Assembly: GCF_018728565.1 (NCBI RefSeq)
Contig: NZ_JACSOI010000003.1
Location: 248,001-312,000 of the forward strand
From: Zobellia russellii
Lineage (GTDB): Bacteria; Bacteroidota; Bacteroidia; Flavobacteriales; Flavobacteriaceae
DNA length: 64,000 bases
Direction: 5' to 3'
The notes below the pieces were generated by a model. The model was not told where the DNA came from. It did not search any database and saw only the letters and a program-made list of their open reading frames with translations. The translations under genes and the position numbers were made by a program. Every line of letters begins with the position of its first letter. The stretch's first letter is position 1. Shown piece after piece: positions 1 to 8,346 of the stretch.

Positions 1-2399
1 CCTATGGCATTTCTAATCTGGGAAAAAGAAGAGCCACCTAGTTTATAGTCATCTTTTGATAGATTAATGTAGTAAATTGAGCCCGCATTCTTTTGTAGTA
101 CGGGTTCTACAACTTTGGTAATATCGCTACAATTTCCGGCAGCGGAAATAACCACTGTACCAGGAGCGATAACACCTCCATCTTTATATTTTTGTTTCAT
201 GGAAAGCGAATCCTTTCCGGTAGGTACATTTATACCTAATGCAATAGAAAAGTTGGATACTGCTTCAACAGCTTCGTACAAACGGGCATCCTCACCTTCG
301 TTCTTACAAGGCCACATCCAGTTAGCGGATAGTGAAACGGATTTTAAATTGTCCTTTAGCGGAGCCCAGATGATGTTGGTCAGCGATTCCGCAATACTGT
401 TCAAACTACCTGCTGCCGGGTCAATTAATCCAGAAATGGGGGAGTGGCCAATACTGGTGGCAATACCTTCTTTCCCTTTAAAATCCAAGGCCATAACACC
501 ACAATTGTTCAGTGGTAATTGTAATGGTCCTGCACATTGTTGCTTGGCAACACGGCCTCCCACACAACGGTCAACTTTATTCGTTAGCCAGTCTTTAGCG
601 GCAACGGCCTCTAGTTGTAGCAATTGTTCCAGATAGTCGTGAAAGAATTCCAACGAATACTCAGGATTGGCATATGTTCTTTTTACGGTAGAATCGGTCA
701 TTACGGTTTTAGGAGAGCTCCCGAACATGTCCTCAAGGCTCAAGTCCATTGGCTTTTCGCCCGTAGTGGCGGACTCAAAAGTGAATTTGTGGTCTCCGGT
801 AACATCGCCTACTTCATACATAGGGGACCGCTCACGATCGGCAATACGATGCAAAAGGTCTACATCATTTTTGCCGATAACCAAGCCCATACGTTCTTGG
901 GATTCGTTACCGATTATTTCTTTGGCCGATAGGGTGGGGTCGCCTACCGGAAGTTTATCCAAATCTATTTTTCCGCCCGTATCTTCGACCAATTCAGAAA
1001 GACAGTTAAGATGTCCGCCCGCACCGTGATCGTGAATGGACACAATTGGGTTTACATCATTTTCTACCATACCTCTGATAGCATTTGATGCTCTTTTTTG
1101 CATTTCCGGGTTGGAACGTTGTATGGCGTTCAATTCAATAGCGGAACTAAATGCCCCTGTATCAGCACTTGAAACGGCTGCACCGCCCATACCAATACGG
1201 TAGTTGTCACCACCTAAGATGACAATTTTATCGCCATTTCTAGGTGTATCTTTTAAAGCTTGTTCTGCTTTTCCGTAACCAATACCACCGGCTTGCATAA
1301 TCACTTTATCGAAACCTAGTTTTCTTGTGTTTTTTTGGTCACTATCTCTGGATTCGTCATGTTCAAAAGTCAATACGGAACCCGTAATTAGCGGTTGCCC
1401 GAATTTATTTCCAAAATCCGAAGCACCATTGGATGCTTTTATAAGGATGTCCATTGGTGTTTGGTATAGCCATTCTCTTTCCGGGAATGCCTTTTCCCAA
1501 GGTCTGTCTTCTTCTAAACGGGAATAGGATGTCATATAAACAGCGGTTCCAGCTAAGGGTAACGACCCTTTTCCTCCGGCCAAACGGTCACGAATTTCTC
1601 CTCCGGAACCTGTTGCTGCACCGTTAAAGGGCTCTACGGTAGTAGGGAAATTGTGTGTTTCCGCTTTAAGCGAAATAACCGAATTGAACTCTGTTTCTTG
1701 ATAAAAATCAGGTTTATCAGCGCTTTTTGGTGCAAACTGGGTCACTTTTGGCCCTTTTACGAAAGCCACATTATCTTTATAGGCCGAAACAATATCGTTA
1801 GGAAATTCTTGCGAAGTTTTCTTGATAAGCTTAAAAAGTGAAGATGGCTTTTCTACGCCGTCAATCACAAAAGTACCATTGAAAATTTTATGGCGACAAT
1901 GCTCCGAATTCACTTGGCTAAACCCAAAAACTTCGGAATCCGTTAGTTTTCTACCAAGTTTCTTTGCCAAGTTCTCCAAGTAGATAACCTCTTCATCACT
2001 TAAAGCAAGTCCTTCCTGTTGGTTATAATCGGCAATATTTTCTATTTCCAGAACGGCTTCGGGAGCCACATCTATTTTAAAAACAGATTGAGACAACCCA
2101 TTAAATTTTTCTGAGAGCATGGGGTCAAAATCCGTAAAATCTTCACTTACCGCTTTAAACTCCTCTATTCTAATAACACCCTCAATGCCCATATTCTGGG
2201 TTATTTCCGTGGCATTTGTACTCCAAGGAGTAATCATTGCTGCCCTAGGGCCAACAAAAAAGGCGTCTATGGACGCCGTATTTATTTTTGGTAGGTTGCC
2301 GAACAACCATGTAAGTTTACTAATATTTTCCTGTGAAAGTTCTTCAACCGTCTGTACGGTAAAAACTTTTGTGGCTACATCCCCGAAGAAGTGAATCAT
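1..2399 (-). CDS. purL: Phosphoribosylformylglycinamidine synthase (FGAM synthase), 3' end outside window
   Basis: Purine biosynthesis enzyme that makes FGAM from FGAR, glutamine and ATP in the cytosol. The minus-strand reading frame runs open from an ATG at 2399 to the window edge, giving about 799 residues of a protein usually near 1220 residues in the large, single-chain form. Visible are an N-terminal PurS-like region, the linker motif SQVNSEHCRHKIFNG (about residues 161-175) and the glycine-rich ATP-binding stretch FNGAATGSGGEIRDR (about 260-275). The C-terminal glutaminase domain would lie beyond position 1. A good Bacteroidota -7 element lies 33-40 bases upstream of the start. The frame has no visible frameshift. 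The assignment is very secure; only the end is missing. Confidence 0.96.
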   Translation of the reverse strand, partial: MIHFFGDVATKVFTVQTVEELSQENISKLTWLFGNLPKINTASIDAFFVGPRAAMITPWSTNATEITQNMGIEGVIRIEEFKAVSEDFTDFDPMLSEKFNGLSQSVFKIDVAPEAVLEIENIADYNQQEGLALSDEEVIYLENLAKKLGRKLTDSEVFGFSQVNSEHCRHKIFNGTFVIDGVEKPSSLFKLIKKTSQEFPNDIVSAYKDNVAFVKGPKVTQFAPKSADKPDFYQETEFNSVISLKAETHNFPTTVEPFNGAATGSGGEIRDRLAGGKGSLPLAGTAVYMTSYSRLEEDRPWEKAFPEREWLYQTPMDILIKASNGASDFGNKFGQPLITGSVLTFEHDESRDSDQKNTRKLGFDKVIMQAGGIGYGKAEQALKDTPRNGDKIVILGGDNYRIGMGGAAVSSADTGAFSSAIELNAIQRSNPEMQKRASNAIRGMVENDVNPIVSIHDHGAGGHLNCLSELVEDTGGKIDLDKLPVGDPTLSAKEIIGNESQERMGLVIGKNDVDLLHRIADRERSPMYEVGDVTGDHKFTFESATTGEKPMDLSLEDMFGSSPKTVMTDSTVKRTYANPEYSLEFFHDYLEQLLQLEAVAAKDWLTNKVDRCVGGRVAKQQCAGPLQLPLNNCGVMALDFKGKEGIATSIGHSPISGLIDPAAGSLNSIAESLTNIIWAPLKDNLKSVSLSANWMWPCKNEGEDARLYEAVEAVSNFSIALGINVPTGKDSLSMKQKYKDGGVIAPGTVVISAAGNCSDITKVVEPVLQKNAGSIYYINLSKDDYKLGGSSFSQIRNAI

Positions 2400-2431
2400 T
2401 TAGCTTGTAAATTGATAGGTTTGAGAAAACG

Positions 2432-2439
2432 CAAATTTA
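2432..2439 (-). promoter_or_regulatory. purL promoter, -7 element TAAATTTG
   Basis: On the minus strand TAAATTTG matches the Bacteroidota -7 consensus TAnnTTTG exactly. A weak TTT/TTA -33 element lies about 19 bases further upstream. Transcription would start about 25-30 bases before the purL ATG. Pattern match only. Confidence 0.6.
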
Positions 2440-2506
2440 ACCTTTAAAAGGCGCTTTGTAAAGGAGTATCGTAATTTTTTCTGAGTAAAAGTTAACAGGT
2501 TGTTGA

Positions 2507-2600
2507 TTACTTTGCACCCCAAGTTTCTCTTCTACTTAAAGTGGAGGAGATAGTATGCCCATCAAATGATTTTTAAGCTATTGTTGCTGTTAAAAAAGGA
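2507..2600 (+). ncRNA. Possible small RNA: promoter-like element followed by a 10-bp hairpin
   Basis: Between the divergent purL gene and the end of the methyltransferase gene, a TTACTTTGCA box (2507-2516) resembles a Bacteroidota -7 element. It is followed at 2526-2550 by a stem of 10 pairs with a five-base loop (arms 2526-2535 and 2541-2550). Two of the pairs are G-U in a plus-strand RNA but would be A-C mismatches on the other strand, so the structure favours a plus-strand transcript. No ORF lies here. A transcript reading on would be antisense to the 3' end of the methyltransferase gene. The -33 element is poor, so this is tentative. Confidence 0.25.
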
Positions 2601-3815
2601 CTAGCTTTTCTTTTCTAACAACGCCATATAGAATCCGTCAAATCCACTTTTGGAAGCGTAAATCTTGTTTTCCTTTACCAAACTAAAGTCTTTACCTTCT
2701 TCCGAAGCTAAAAAAGAAACCACTTGGTCGTTGTTTTCTTGAGGAAGTATTGAACAGGTAGCATACACCATTTTTCCACCAGGCTTTACTATTTTACTGT
2801 AGTTACGAATGATTTCGTGCTGTGTTTTCGTGATTTTTTCAAGAAATTCAGGTTGCATCTTCCATTTACTGTCCGGATTTCTGCGCAAAACACCAATTCC
2901 TGTACAAGGAGCATCTATTAACACACGGTCTGCACTTCCATAAAGTTTTTTGTAAACCTTTGTAGAGTCGATCTCGCGAGTTTCAATGTTGTGTGCATTG
3001 TTTCTTCTGGCGCGCCTTTTCAGTTCTTTTAGCTTGCTGCCATAAATATCCATGGAGATAAGCTGACCTTTATTTTCCATGAGGGCCGCTAAGTGAAGCG
3101 ATTTTCCACCTGCTCCCGCGCAAGTATCAACCACGCGCATTCCCGGTTTTACATCTAGATATTCGGATACCAGTTGCGAAGAAGCATCTTGAACTTCAAA
3201 AAAACCTTTTTTAAATGATTCCGTAACAAAAACGTTGGCACGCTCCGGTAAACGCAGTGCGCTTGCATAACCTTTAATGGGTTCTATAACAATACCTTCG
3301 TCCAATAGAGTTTTACGTAGCTTTTCCTTATCTATGTTTAACGTATTGGTCCTAAGAATAACTTCAGCTTGTTCGTTAAGGGCAGCGCTTTCAGCCGTCC
3401 ATAGTTTTTCTCCCAATGCCTTTTCACAGATTTCATCTATCCAATCTGGCATAGATTCGCGGAACTTCCTAATTTTTGAGAGCTCGTCAAAACGACCTTT
3501 GATACGGCGTTCCGGGGTTGGTTCTATCTGCTTCCAATCTGGAATTTTAATGCCTTTTAAAACGGCCCAAACCGCCCACATTCTAAATAGGTCCGGTCTG
3601 CTATAAGGGGCTTTTATTTCTGCAATTTCAGTGTACAAACGCTTGTAACGTACCATTTCATAGGTGGTTTCGGCAATAAAACCGCGATCGCGAGAACCCC
3701 AACGTTTATCGAACTTTAGTACTTTCTGTACTACCTTATCGGCATATTCATTTTCATTAAAAATCAGGTTCAAGGCATCAATTACCGCAAATACCAAGTT
3801 TCTATGTAGCTTCAT
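2601..3815 (-). CDS. rsmB: RsmB-family rRNA (cytosine-C5)-methyltransferase
   Basis: AdoMet-dependent m5C methyltransferase of the RsmB/NSUN family, expected to modify 16S rRNA near position 967. The 404-residue protein has an N-terminal NusB-like helical part, the AdoMet loop VVDTCAGAGGKS (about 228-239), motif IV DAPCTG with Cys304 and motif VI YATCS with Cys354. These are the two cysteines of the family's covalent mechanism. The -7 element TACCTTTG lies only about 20 bases before the ATG, giving a very short leader. The gene is divergent from the lipoprotein at 3888. Family assignment is firm; the exact rRNA target is inferred from homology. Confidence 0.9.
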   Translation of the reverse strand: MKLHRNLVFAVIDALNLIFNENEYADKVVQKVLKFDKRWGSRDRGFIAETTYEMVRYKRLYTEIAEIKAPYSRPDLFRMWAVWAVLKGIKIPDWKQIEPTPERRIKGRFDELSKIRKFRESMPDWIDEICEKALGEKLWTAESAALNEQAEVILRTNTLNIDKEKLRKTLLDEGIVIEPIKGYASALRLPERANVFVTESFKKGFFEVQDASSQLVSEYLDVKPGMRVVDTCAGAGGKSLHLAALMENKGQLISMDIYGSKLKELKRRARRNNAHNIETREIDSTKVYKKLYGSADRVLIDAPCTGIGVLRRNPDSKWKMQPEFLEKITKTQHEIIRNYSKIVKPGGKMVYATCSILPQENNDQVVSFLASEEGKDFSLVKENKIYASKSGFDGFYMALLEKKS

Positions 3816-3833
3816 TACAAAAAATTAAGGATG

Positions 3834-3841
3834 CAAAGGTA
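3834..3841 (-). promoter_or_regulatory. -7 element TACCTTTG of the rRNA methyltransferase gene
   Basis: Minus-strand TACCTTTG is an exact TAnnTTTG match, with the predicted transcript start about a dozen bases before the ATG at 3815. The -33 region is weak. Confidence 0.6.
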
Positions 3842-3887
3842 TTGTTTTGCCACTGGATTACCTGTATTTTTGAGAAACTTTGTACGC

Positions 3888-4916
3888 ATGCGTGTCCTAT
3901 TGCCTATTTTAATCGGTATTCTCCTAGTTTCTTGTGCCCAAGAACCGAAAAACAAACCCTTTACATCCGTTACAATTGAAACTGTTTATGAAGACTCGGT
4001 AAGCATCAGAGCTATAGAACTTATGGGAAATAGTCTAGTGTATGCGGGTAGTAACGGTATTTTTGGGAGTGTAGATTTAGCAACGGGAAAAGTGAGGGAG
4101 AGCACAGAGAAATACCATACTACCATACCCGAGTTTCGTTCTGTTACGCATACGTCTTCCGATTTCTTTATGTTGTCCGTTGCCAATCCGGCATTATTAT
4201 ACAAAACAGGTGAAAATGGGCGAATGGAGTTGGTCTATAAGGAGGAGGGTGAATCTGTTTTTTATGATGCCATGACGTTTTGGAACGATACCGAAGGAAT
4301 AGCGATTGGTGATAGTATGGATGGTTGCTTAAGCATTCTCATTACTAGAGATGGTGGAAACACTTGGGAAAAACTTCCCTGTTCACAATTACCATCAGGC
4401 ATAGAGGGTGAAGGGGCTTTTGCTGCCAGTAATACCAATATTAAGGTTATAGGAGATAAAACTTGGATAGCCACAACTAAAAGTCGTATCTATTTTTCGG
4501 GCGATAAAGGAAAAACATGGCAGATTCAGCAAACTCCCATAAAAAGCGAAGCGGAAACCCAAGGCATCTTTTCTATAGATTTTTATGATGAAAATTTAGG
4601 TGTTGCTATTGGTGGCGATTTTACCCGACCCGAAATTAACAGCGGGAACAAGGCACTCACAATAGATGGAGGTAAAACTTGGCAACTGATGGCAGATGGC
4701 CAAAATCCGCAATATAAAAGTTGTATTCAATTTGTGCCAGAATCTAAAGGAAATGGTCTGGTGGCCATTGGTTTTACCGGAATATCATATTCTGCCGATA
4801 GGGGAGCCACTTGGACACAATTATCGGATGAACCTTTCTATACCCTGCGTTTTCAAAATACGAAGGTTGCTTATGCGGCTGGAAAAAATAGAATGGCCAA
4901 GCTTGTTTTTGATTAG
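3888..4916 (+). CDS. Asp-box (YCF48/sortilin-like) beta-propeller lipoprotein
   Basis: Predicted lipoprotein of 342 residues. I place the start at 3888, because the protein then opens with a compact signal sequence and lipobox ending at Cys16 (MRVLLPIL...LLVSC). The upstream in-frame start at 3831 would add 19 residues that spoil the signal peptide and overlap the divergent promoter. At least four Asp-box repeats are visible (TRDGGNTW, SGDKGKTW, IDGGKTW, SADRGATW), which form blade turns in BNR/YCF48-type propellers. Such proteins are often labelled oxidoreductase in flavobacterial genomes without catalytic evidence. It is convergent with the gene ending at 4923, six bases away. Function unknown; probably a periplasmic or surface binding or assembly factor. 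Confidence 0.75.
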   Translation: MRVLLPILIGILLVSCAQEPKNKPFTSVTIETVYEDSVSIRAIELMGNSLVYAGSNGIFGSVDLATGKVRESTEKYHTTIPEFRSVTHTSSDFFMLSVANPALLYKTGENGRMELVYKEEGESVFYDAMTFWNDTEGIAIGDSMDGCLSILITRDGGNTWEKLPCSQLPSGIEGEGAFAASNTNIKVIGDKTWIATTKSRIYFSGDKGKTWQIQQTPIKSEAETQGIFSIDFYDENLGVAIGGDFTRPEINSGNKALTIDGGKTWQLMADGQNPQYKSCIQFVPESKGNGLVAIGFTGISYSADRGATWTQLSDEPFYTLRFQNTKVAYAAGKNRMAKLVFD

Positions 4917-4922
4917 AAGCTT

Positions 4923-5387
4923 TTAAGGCTCGTTCTTATTTTTTTCTTCTCGCCTTTCATGGTATTTTCTAATAAGTTGTCTTTTAAACTCTTCTTCCGA
5001 ACGAATTAACAACAACGTTTTTTTTGCCGTAATTACTTCCGCTGCTTTTTTGATAAAATCTTTTCTGATGTCTTCTTCTTGTTGTTCCAGCTTTAGAAAT
5101 AGTTCAATAACATCATTTGCCTCTTTCTCGGAAAGCTTATCGGATTCTTTTATTTTATTACGAATCTGGTTGTGCTCTTTTTCTCTAAGCGCTCCTCGTT
5201 TTGCTTCGTAGTCATTATAAATGGGCCAGAAAGCTTGCGCTTCTTGGCTGGTCATGTTCAACCGTTCTGTTATAAAGGCTATTTTAAGCGACTTTATTTT
5301 ATCATAATCATGTGTTCTCTGCGCGTAGAACTGCACGGAAACCAATAAAAACACCATGGTCACCATTAATTTTTTTAATCTATTCAT
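4923..5387 (-). CDS. Secreted Spy/CpxP-like sensor protein of an ECF sigma operon
   Basis: About 154 residues with a signal peptide (cleavage near SVQFYAQ), then a charged, helical, Glu/Lys-rich region. It contains MTSQEAQAFWPIYNDYEAKR, similar to the LTxxQ-type helices of Spy/CpxP periplasmic chaperones and to proteins annotated as sensors of ECF sigma factors in Flavobacteria. It is the last gene of an operon with the membrane protein at 5380-5895 and the sigma factor at 5907-6461, and its ATG overlaps the preceding gene by 8 bases. A TTG nine bases upstream is an alternative start. Inference: it reads envelope stress and feeds back on the sigma factor. Confidence 0.6.
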   Translation of the reverse strand: MNRLKKLMVTMVFLLVSVQFYAQRTHDYDKIKSLKIAFITERLNMTSQEAQAFWPIYNDYEAKRGALREKEHNQIRNKIKESDKLSEKEANDVIELFLKLEQQEEDIRKDFIKKAAEVITAKKTLLLIRSEEEFKRQLIRKYHERREEKNKNEP

Positions 5388-5895
5388 TGTCTTCAAGATT
5401 TAATTCATCAAAATAATCTGTGTTCTCATTAAGGTATTCCAGCACGTTTTCTTCGCTAAAATTACTATCGAACATATCTGTTATTTCTAATTCGTTTACA
5501 GGTACGACCTCTGCCAATTCATAACTGGTAAGGTCCAGTTCATTTTGGTCAAAATAATATTCAATATCTGACTGGGCCAGGTCATCAAAACCAATTTCGT
5601 TTGTTTTGTTTAGGTTCAACGTTAAGGCTACAACCAATATTGCTGCAGCGGCAGCCACTGCGTAATAGTATTTTTTATAAGATTTTAAAGGAATGACCTT
5701 AGTTTCCTGTTCTTCTTTTAGTTTCTGTTGAAGCTTATCACCCAAAGAATCAAAATAACCCTCAGGAAGTTCAAAACCTTCTTCTTTTGGTATTACGGAG
5801 TCTCCACTAGAGAGCTTTTCGAAAAGTTTTTTATCAAACTCATCAAAATAACCTTCGGGGGTCTTAAACGGATTTTTTTTATCTAATGGCTCCAT
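5380..5895 (-). CDS. Single-pass membrane protein, probable anti-sigma factor
   Basis: Protein of 171 residues from an ATG at 5895. The N-terminal cytoplasmic part holds two copies of a short repeat, FKTPEGYFDEFDKKLFEKL and FELPEGYFDSLGDKLQQKL. It is followed by one transmembrane helix (YYYAVAAAAAILVVALTL, about residues 82-100) and an acidic C-terminal tail of about 65 residues rich in Asp and Glu. The gene sits 11 bases after the sigma factor and overlaps the secreted sensor gene. Position and topology (cytoplasmic N-terminus, one membrane span, periplasmic tail) suggest an anti-sigma function, but no zinc-type or FecR-type anti-sigma domain is recognisable. The function is inferred from context. 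Confidence 0.6.
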   Translation of the reverse strand: MEPLDKKNPFKTPEGYFDEFDKKLFEKLSSGDSVIPKEEGFELPEGYFDSLGDKLQQKLKEEQETKVIPLKSYKKYYYAVAAAAAILVVALTLNLNKTNEIGFDDLAQSDIEYYFDQNELDLTSYELAEVVPVNELEITDMFDSNFSEENVLEYLNENTDYFDELNLEDNE

Positions 5896-5906
5896 AATCA
5901 ATGGTT

Positions 5907-6461
5907 CTAAAGATATTCTTTTTGTTCTTTTAGGTATGCTTCAATCTTTTTAGTGGCCAAGTGATAAGAGGCTTTTAAGCCCCCTACGGACGTCTCAAGA
6001 ATCTCTGAAATCTCTTCATATTTCAATTCCTGAAAATACTTCATATTGAACACCAACTTTTGCTTTTCCGGCAATGTGGCTATAGCTTGCTGTAATTTTA
6101 GTTGAATTTCATCTCCTTCAAAATATACATCGGCCTTTAGGTTTTCTACTAAACGGTCTTGTAATTCCCCTTCTTTTACACCCATCATCCTTGATTTGTT
6201 TTTAAGAAATGTGAGTGCCTCATTTGTGGCAATTCTATATATCCAAGAATACAGCTTGCTATCACCCTTAAAATTTGAAATGTTTTTGTAAACCTTTATA
6301 AATGTATTCTGCAACACATCGTCCGTATCATCATGATTTAACACAATTCTACGAATATGCCAGTACAGACGCTCTTTATAGGTCTCTACTAACACTCCAA
6401 AAGCGCTGGCCTGCGTTTCAGTTTGTTGTAATTGATTTACTAAGGTTTCCTCTGCAATCAA
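5907..6461 (-). CDS. ECF-type RNA polymerase sigma factor (first of two)
   Basis: Sigma-70 family ECF factor of 184 residues. Region 2 runs through YKERLYWHIRRIVLNHDDTDDVLQNTF (about 29-55) and KLYSWIYRIATNEAL. Region 4 contains LPEKQKLVFNMKYFQELKYEEISEIL (about 133-158). The only usable start is TTG at 6461: the frame closes at a stop a few codons upstream, and the next ATG lies inside region 2. It leads an operon with a membrane protein and a secreted sensor. A 16-base inverted repeat at 6481-6496 sits just upstream. Family assignment is secure; the regulon is unknown. Confidence 0.9.
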   Translation of the reverse strand: MIAEETLVNQLQQTETQASAFGVLVETYKERLYWHIRRIVLNHDDTDDVLQNTFIKVYKNISNFKGDSKLYSWIYRIATNEALTFLKNKSRMMGVKEGELQDRLVENLKADVYFEGDEIQLKLQQAIATLPEKQKLVFNMKYFQELKYEEISEILETSVGGLKASYHLATKKIEAYLKEQKEYL

Positions 6462-6480
6462 ATGAATTGGGCTTAAATTC

Positions 6481-6496
6481 TATAGTTAAGACTATA
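6481..6496. repeat. Inverted repeat upstream of the ECF sigma gene
   Basis: TATAGT-TAAG-ACTATA, a perfect 6-bp dyad with a four-base spacer, 20 bases upstream of the TTG start and downstream of the ABC exporter stop. It could be an operator or part of the sigma gene's own promoter. No -7 consensus is obvious here. Confidence 0.4.
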
Positions 6497-6519
6497 AATT
6501 TAGCGAAAGGTTTAATGCC

Positions 6520-8346
6520 CTAGCCTAAAGATTGCATTTGCACAAGTTTTTTGTAGGCACTATCCTTTGCCATGAGCTCATCATGGGAGCCTTGCTCTAC
6601 AATTTCACCTTTTTGAAGAACAACAATGGTGTTGGCGTTCTGAATAGTAGATAATCTATGAGCGATAACAATAGAAGTTCTGTTACGCATCATTTTTTCG
6701 AGAGCATCTTGTACCAGGCGTTCGCTCTCCGTGTCCAGGGCGGAGGTGGCTTCGTCCAAAATCATGATTGGAGGGTTCTTTAAAACCGCTCTGGCAATGG
6801 ATAAACGTTGTTTTTGACCTCCACTCAATTTGTTTCCGCTATCACCAATATTGGTTTCATAACCTTGAGGTAAGTCTGTAATAAATTCGTGGGCATTGGC
6901 TATTTTGGCAGCTTCCATAATTTCTTCTTTGGAGGCGTTTTCCTTTCCTAAAGAGATATTATTGGCTACGGTATCATTAAATAAAATGGAATCTTGGGTA
7001 ACAAGCCCCAAAAGTCCTCGTAAAGATTTTTTGGTGATGTCCTTTATGTTGTGGCCGTCTATAGTTATTTCACCTTCATTAACATCATAGAAACGGGTTA
7101 CAAGATTTGCAATGGTACTTTTACCACTTCCTGACTGTCCTACCAAGGCTACTGTGTCTCCTTTGGGAACAGAAAGGTTGAAGTTTTTGAGTACGTATTC
7201 ATCTTCATATTTAAAAGAAATGTCCTTAATTTCCACAGCTTTATCAAAGGTTTCTTTGGTCAGTGCATTAGGTTTGTCCTCAATGGGGTTTTTGGTTTCA
7301 AGCACCTCAATTACCCTTTCGGCTGCAGCATTTCCTTTTTTAACACTGTAAGAGGCTTTACTGATTGCCTTTGCAGGTGTTAGAATCTGATAAGACAGTC
7401 CCATATAAGTAATGAAAAGCCCTGGCGCCAAAGTTTTTTCAACAAGCACCATTTGGCCACCGTACCAAAGTATAACTCCTATGGCCGCAATACCAAAAAA
7501 CTCACTTGTGGGTGAGGCGAGGTTTTGTCTATTAAGCAAACTGTTGGAGTAATTATAGAAGCGTTTTGTTGATGCTTGAAATGTTCTGCCAAATCTAGAT
7601 TCTGCATTGAACGCTTTTATAACCCGTAGTCCACCTAAGGTTTCTTCTAAAATGGATAAAAAGTGGCCTTGTTCCCTTTGAACCTTATCCGATTTTCTTT
7701 TTAGTGATTTTCCGATAAGTGAGATTAAGAATCCCGAAAGTGGAAGGAACAAAAACACGAACAAAGTGAGTTTTGGACTAATGGAGAGCATGGCTATAAT
7801 CGTAAAGATTATAGTCAATGGTTCCCTTACAATCAGTTCTAAAATAGATAGAAATGAATGCTGAATTTCTAAAACATCAGAAGTTATGCGGGCTATGGTG
7901 TCACCTTTTCTTTTTTCTGAATAGTAGGAAATAGGCAGTTCTACGGTTTTATCGTAAAGCTCGTTACGCAAATCCTTAAGAACGCCGTTCCGTAAGTAGG
8001 TAATGAAATACATGGCCAAGTAATTGAACACATTTTTCATGAAAAACATACCGATGATCAATGCCACCATAAAAATTAATACATCGCCGGAATCTTCCTG
8101 TTCACTTCTTTGGGTGACAAAGAAATTAAGATATTCCATTATATAATCCTTCGCTTCGGAGAGACCGCTCCAAACCGGTTTTTCGTATACCGGCTTAGTA
8201 TTGTCAAACATAACTGTTAACATCGGGAACAACGAAATCATTGCCAATGTTGAGAACAACGCATAAAGGATGTTCGAGATAATGTTTAAAAATGCAAATA
8301 ATTTATACGGCTTTGCAAACCGAAGGATTTTTTTGAAATACTCCAT
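6520..8346 (-). CDS. MsbA-like ABC exporter, fused permease and ATPase
   Basis: Half-transporter of 608 residues with an N-terminal six-helix membrane domain (about 1-330) and a C-terminal nucleotide-binding domain. Walker A is GQSGSGKST (about 403-411), the signature is LSGGQ (about 507-511), and Walker B is IMILDEATSALD (about 527-538), followed by the switch histidine in IVIAHRLST. Proteins of this type work as homodimers and export lipids, lipid A precursors or drugs across the inner membrane. The substrate cannot be read from the sequence. The ATG at 8346 is shared with the stop region of the upstream phosphohexomutase gene, so the two are translationally coupled. Confidence 0.9.
   Translation of the reverse strand: MEYFKKILRFAKPYKLFAFLNIISNILYALFSTLAMISLFPMLTVMFDNTKPVYEKPVWSGLSEAKDYIMEYLNFFVTQRSEQEDSGDVLIFMVALIIGMFFMKNVFNYLAMYFITYLRNGVLKDLRNELYDKTVELPISYYSEKRKGDTIARITSDVLEIQHSFLSILELIVREPLTIIFTIIAMLSISPKLTLFVFLFLPLSGFLISLIGKSLKRKSDKVQREQGHFLSILEETLGGLRVIKAFNAESRFGRTFQASTKRFYNYSNSLLNRQNLASPTSEFFGIAAIGVILWYGGQMVLVEKTLAPGLFITYMGLSYQILTPAKAISKASYSVKKGNAAAERVIEVLETKNPIEDKPNALTKETFDKAVEIKDISFKYEDEYVLKNFNLSVPKGDTVALVGQSGSGKSTIANLVTRFYDVNEGEITIDGHNIKDITKKSLRGLLGLVTQDSILFNDTVANNISLGKENASKEEIMEAAKIANAHEFITDLPQGYETNIGDSGNKLSGGQKQRLSIARAVLKNPPIMILDEATSALDTESERLVQDALEKMMRNRTSIVIAHRLSTIQNANTIVVLQKGEIVEQGSHDELMAKDSAYKKLVQMQSLG

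Noticed and set aside
115-1527. Several plus-strand ORFs across 115-2394
   Set aside because: They are antisense shadows of purL, whose minus-strand frame is open throughout and fully conserved in motifs.
3831-3887. Upstream start of the Asp-box lipoprotein
   Set aside because: It would add 19 residues before a good signal peptide and overlap the divergent promoter of the methyltransferase gene.
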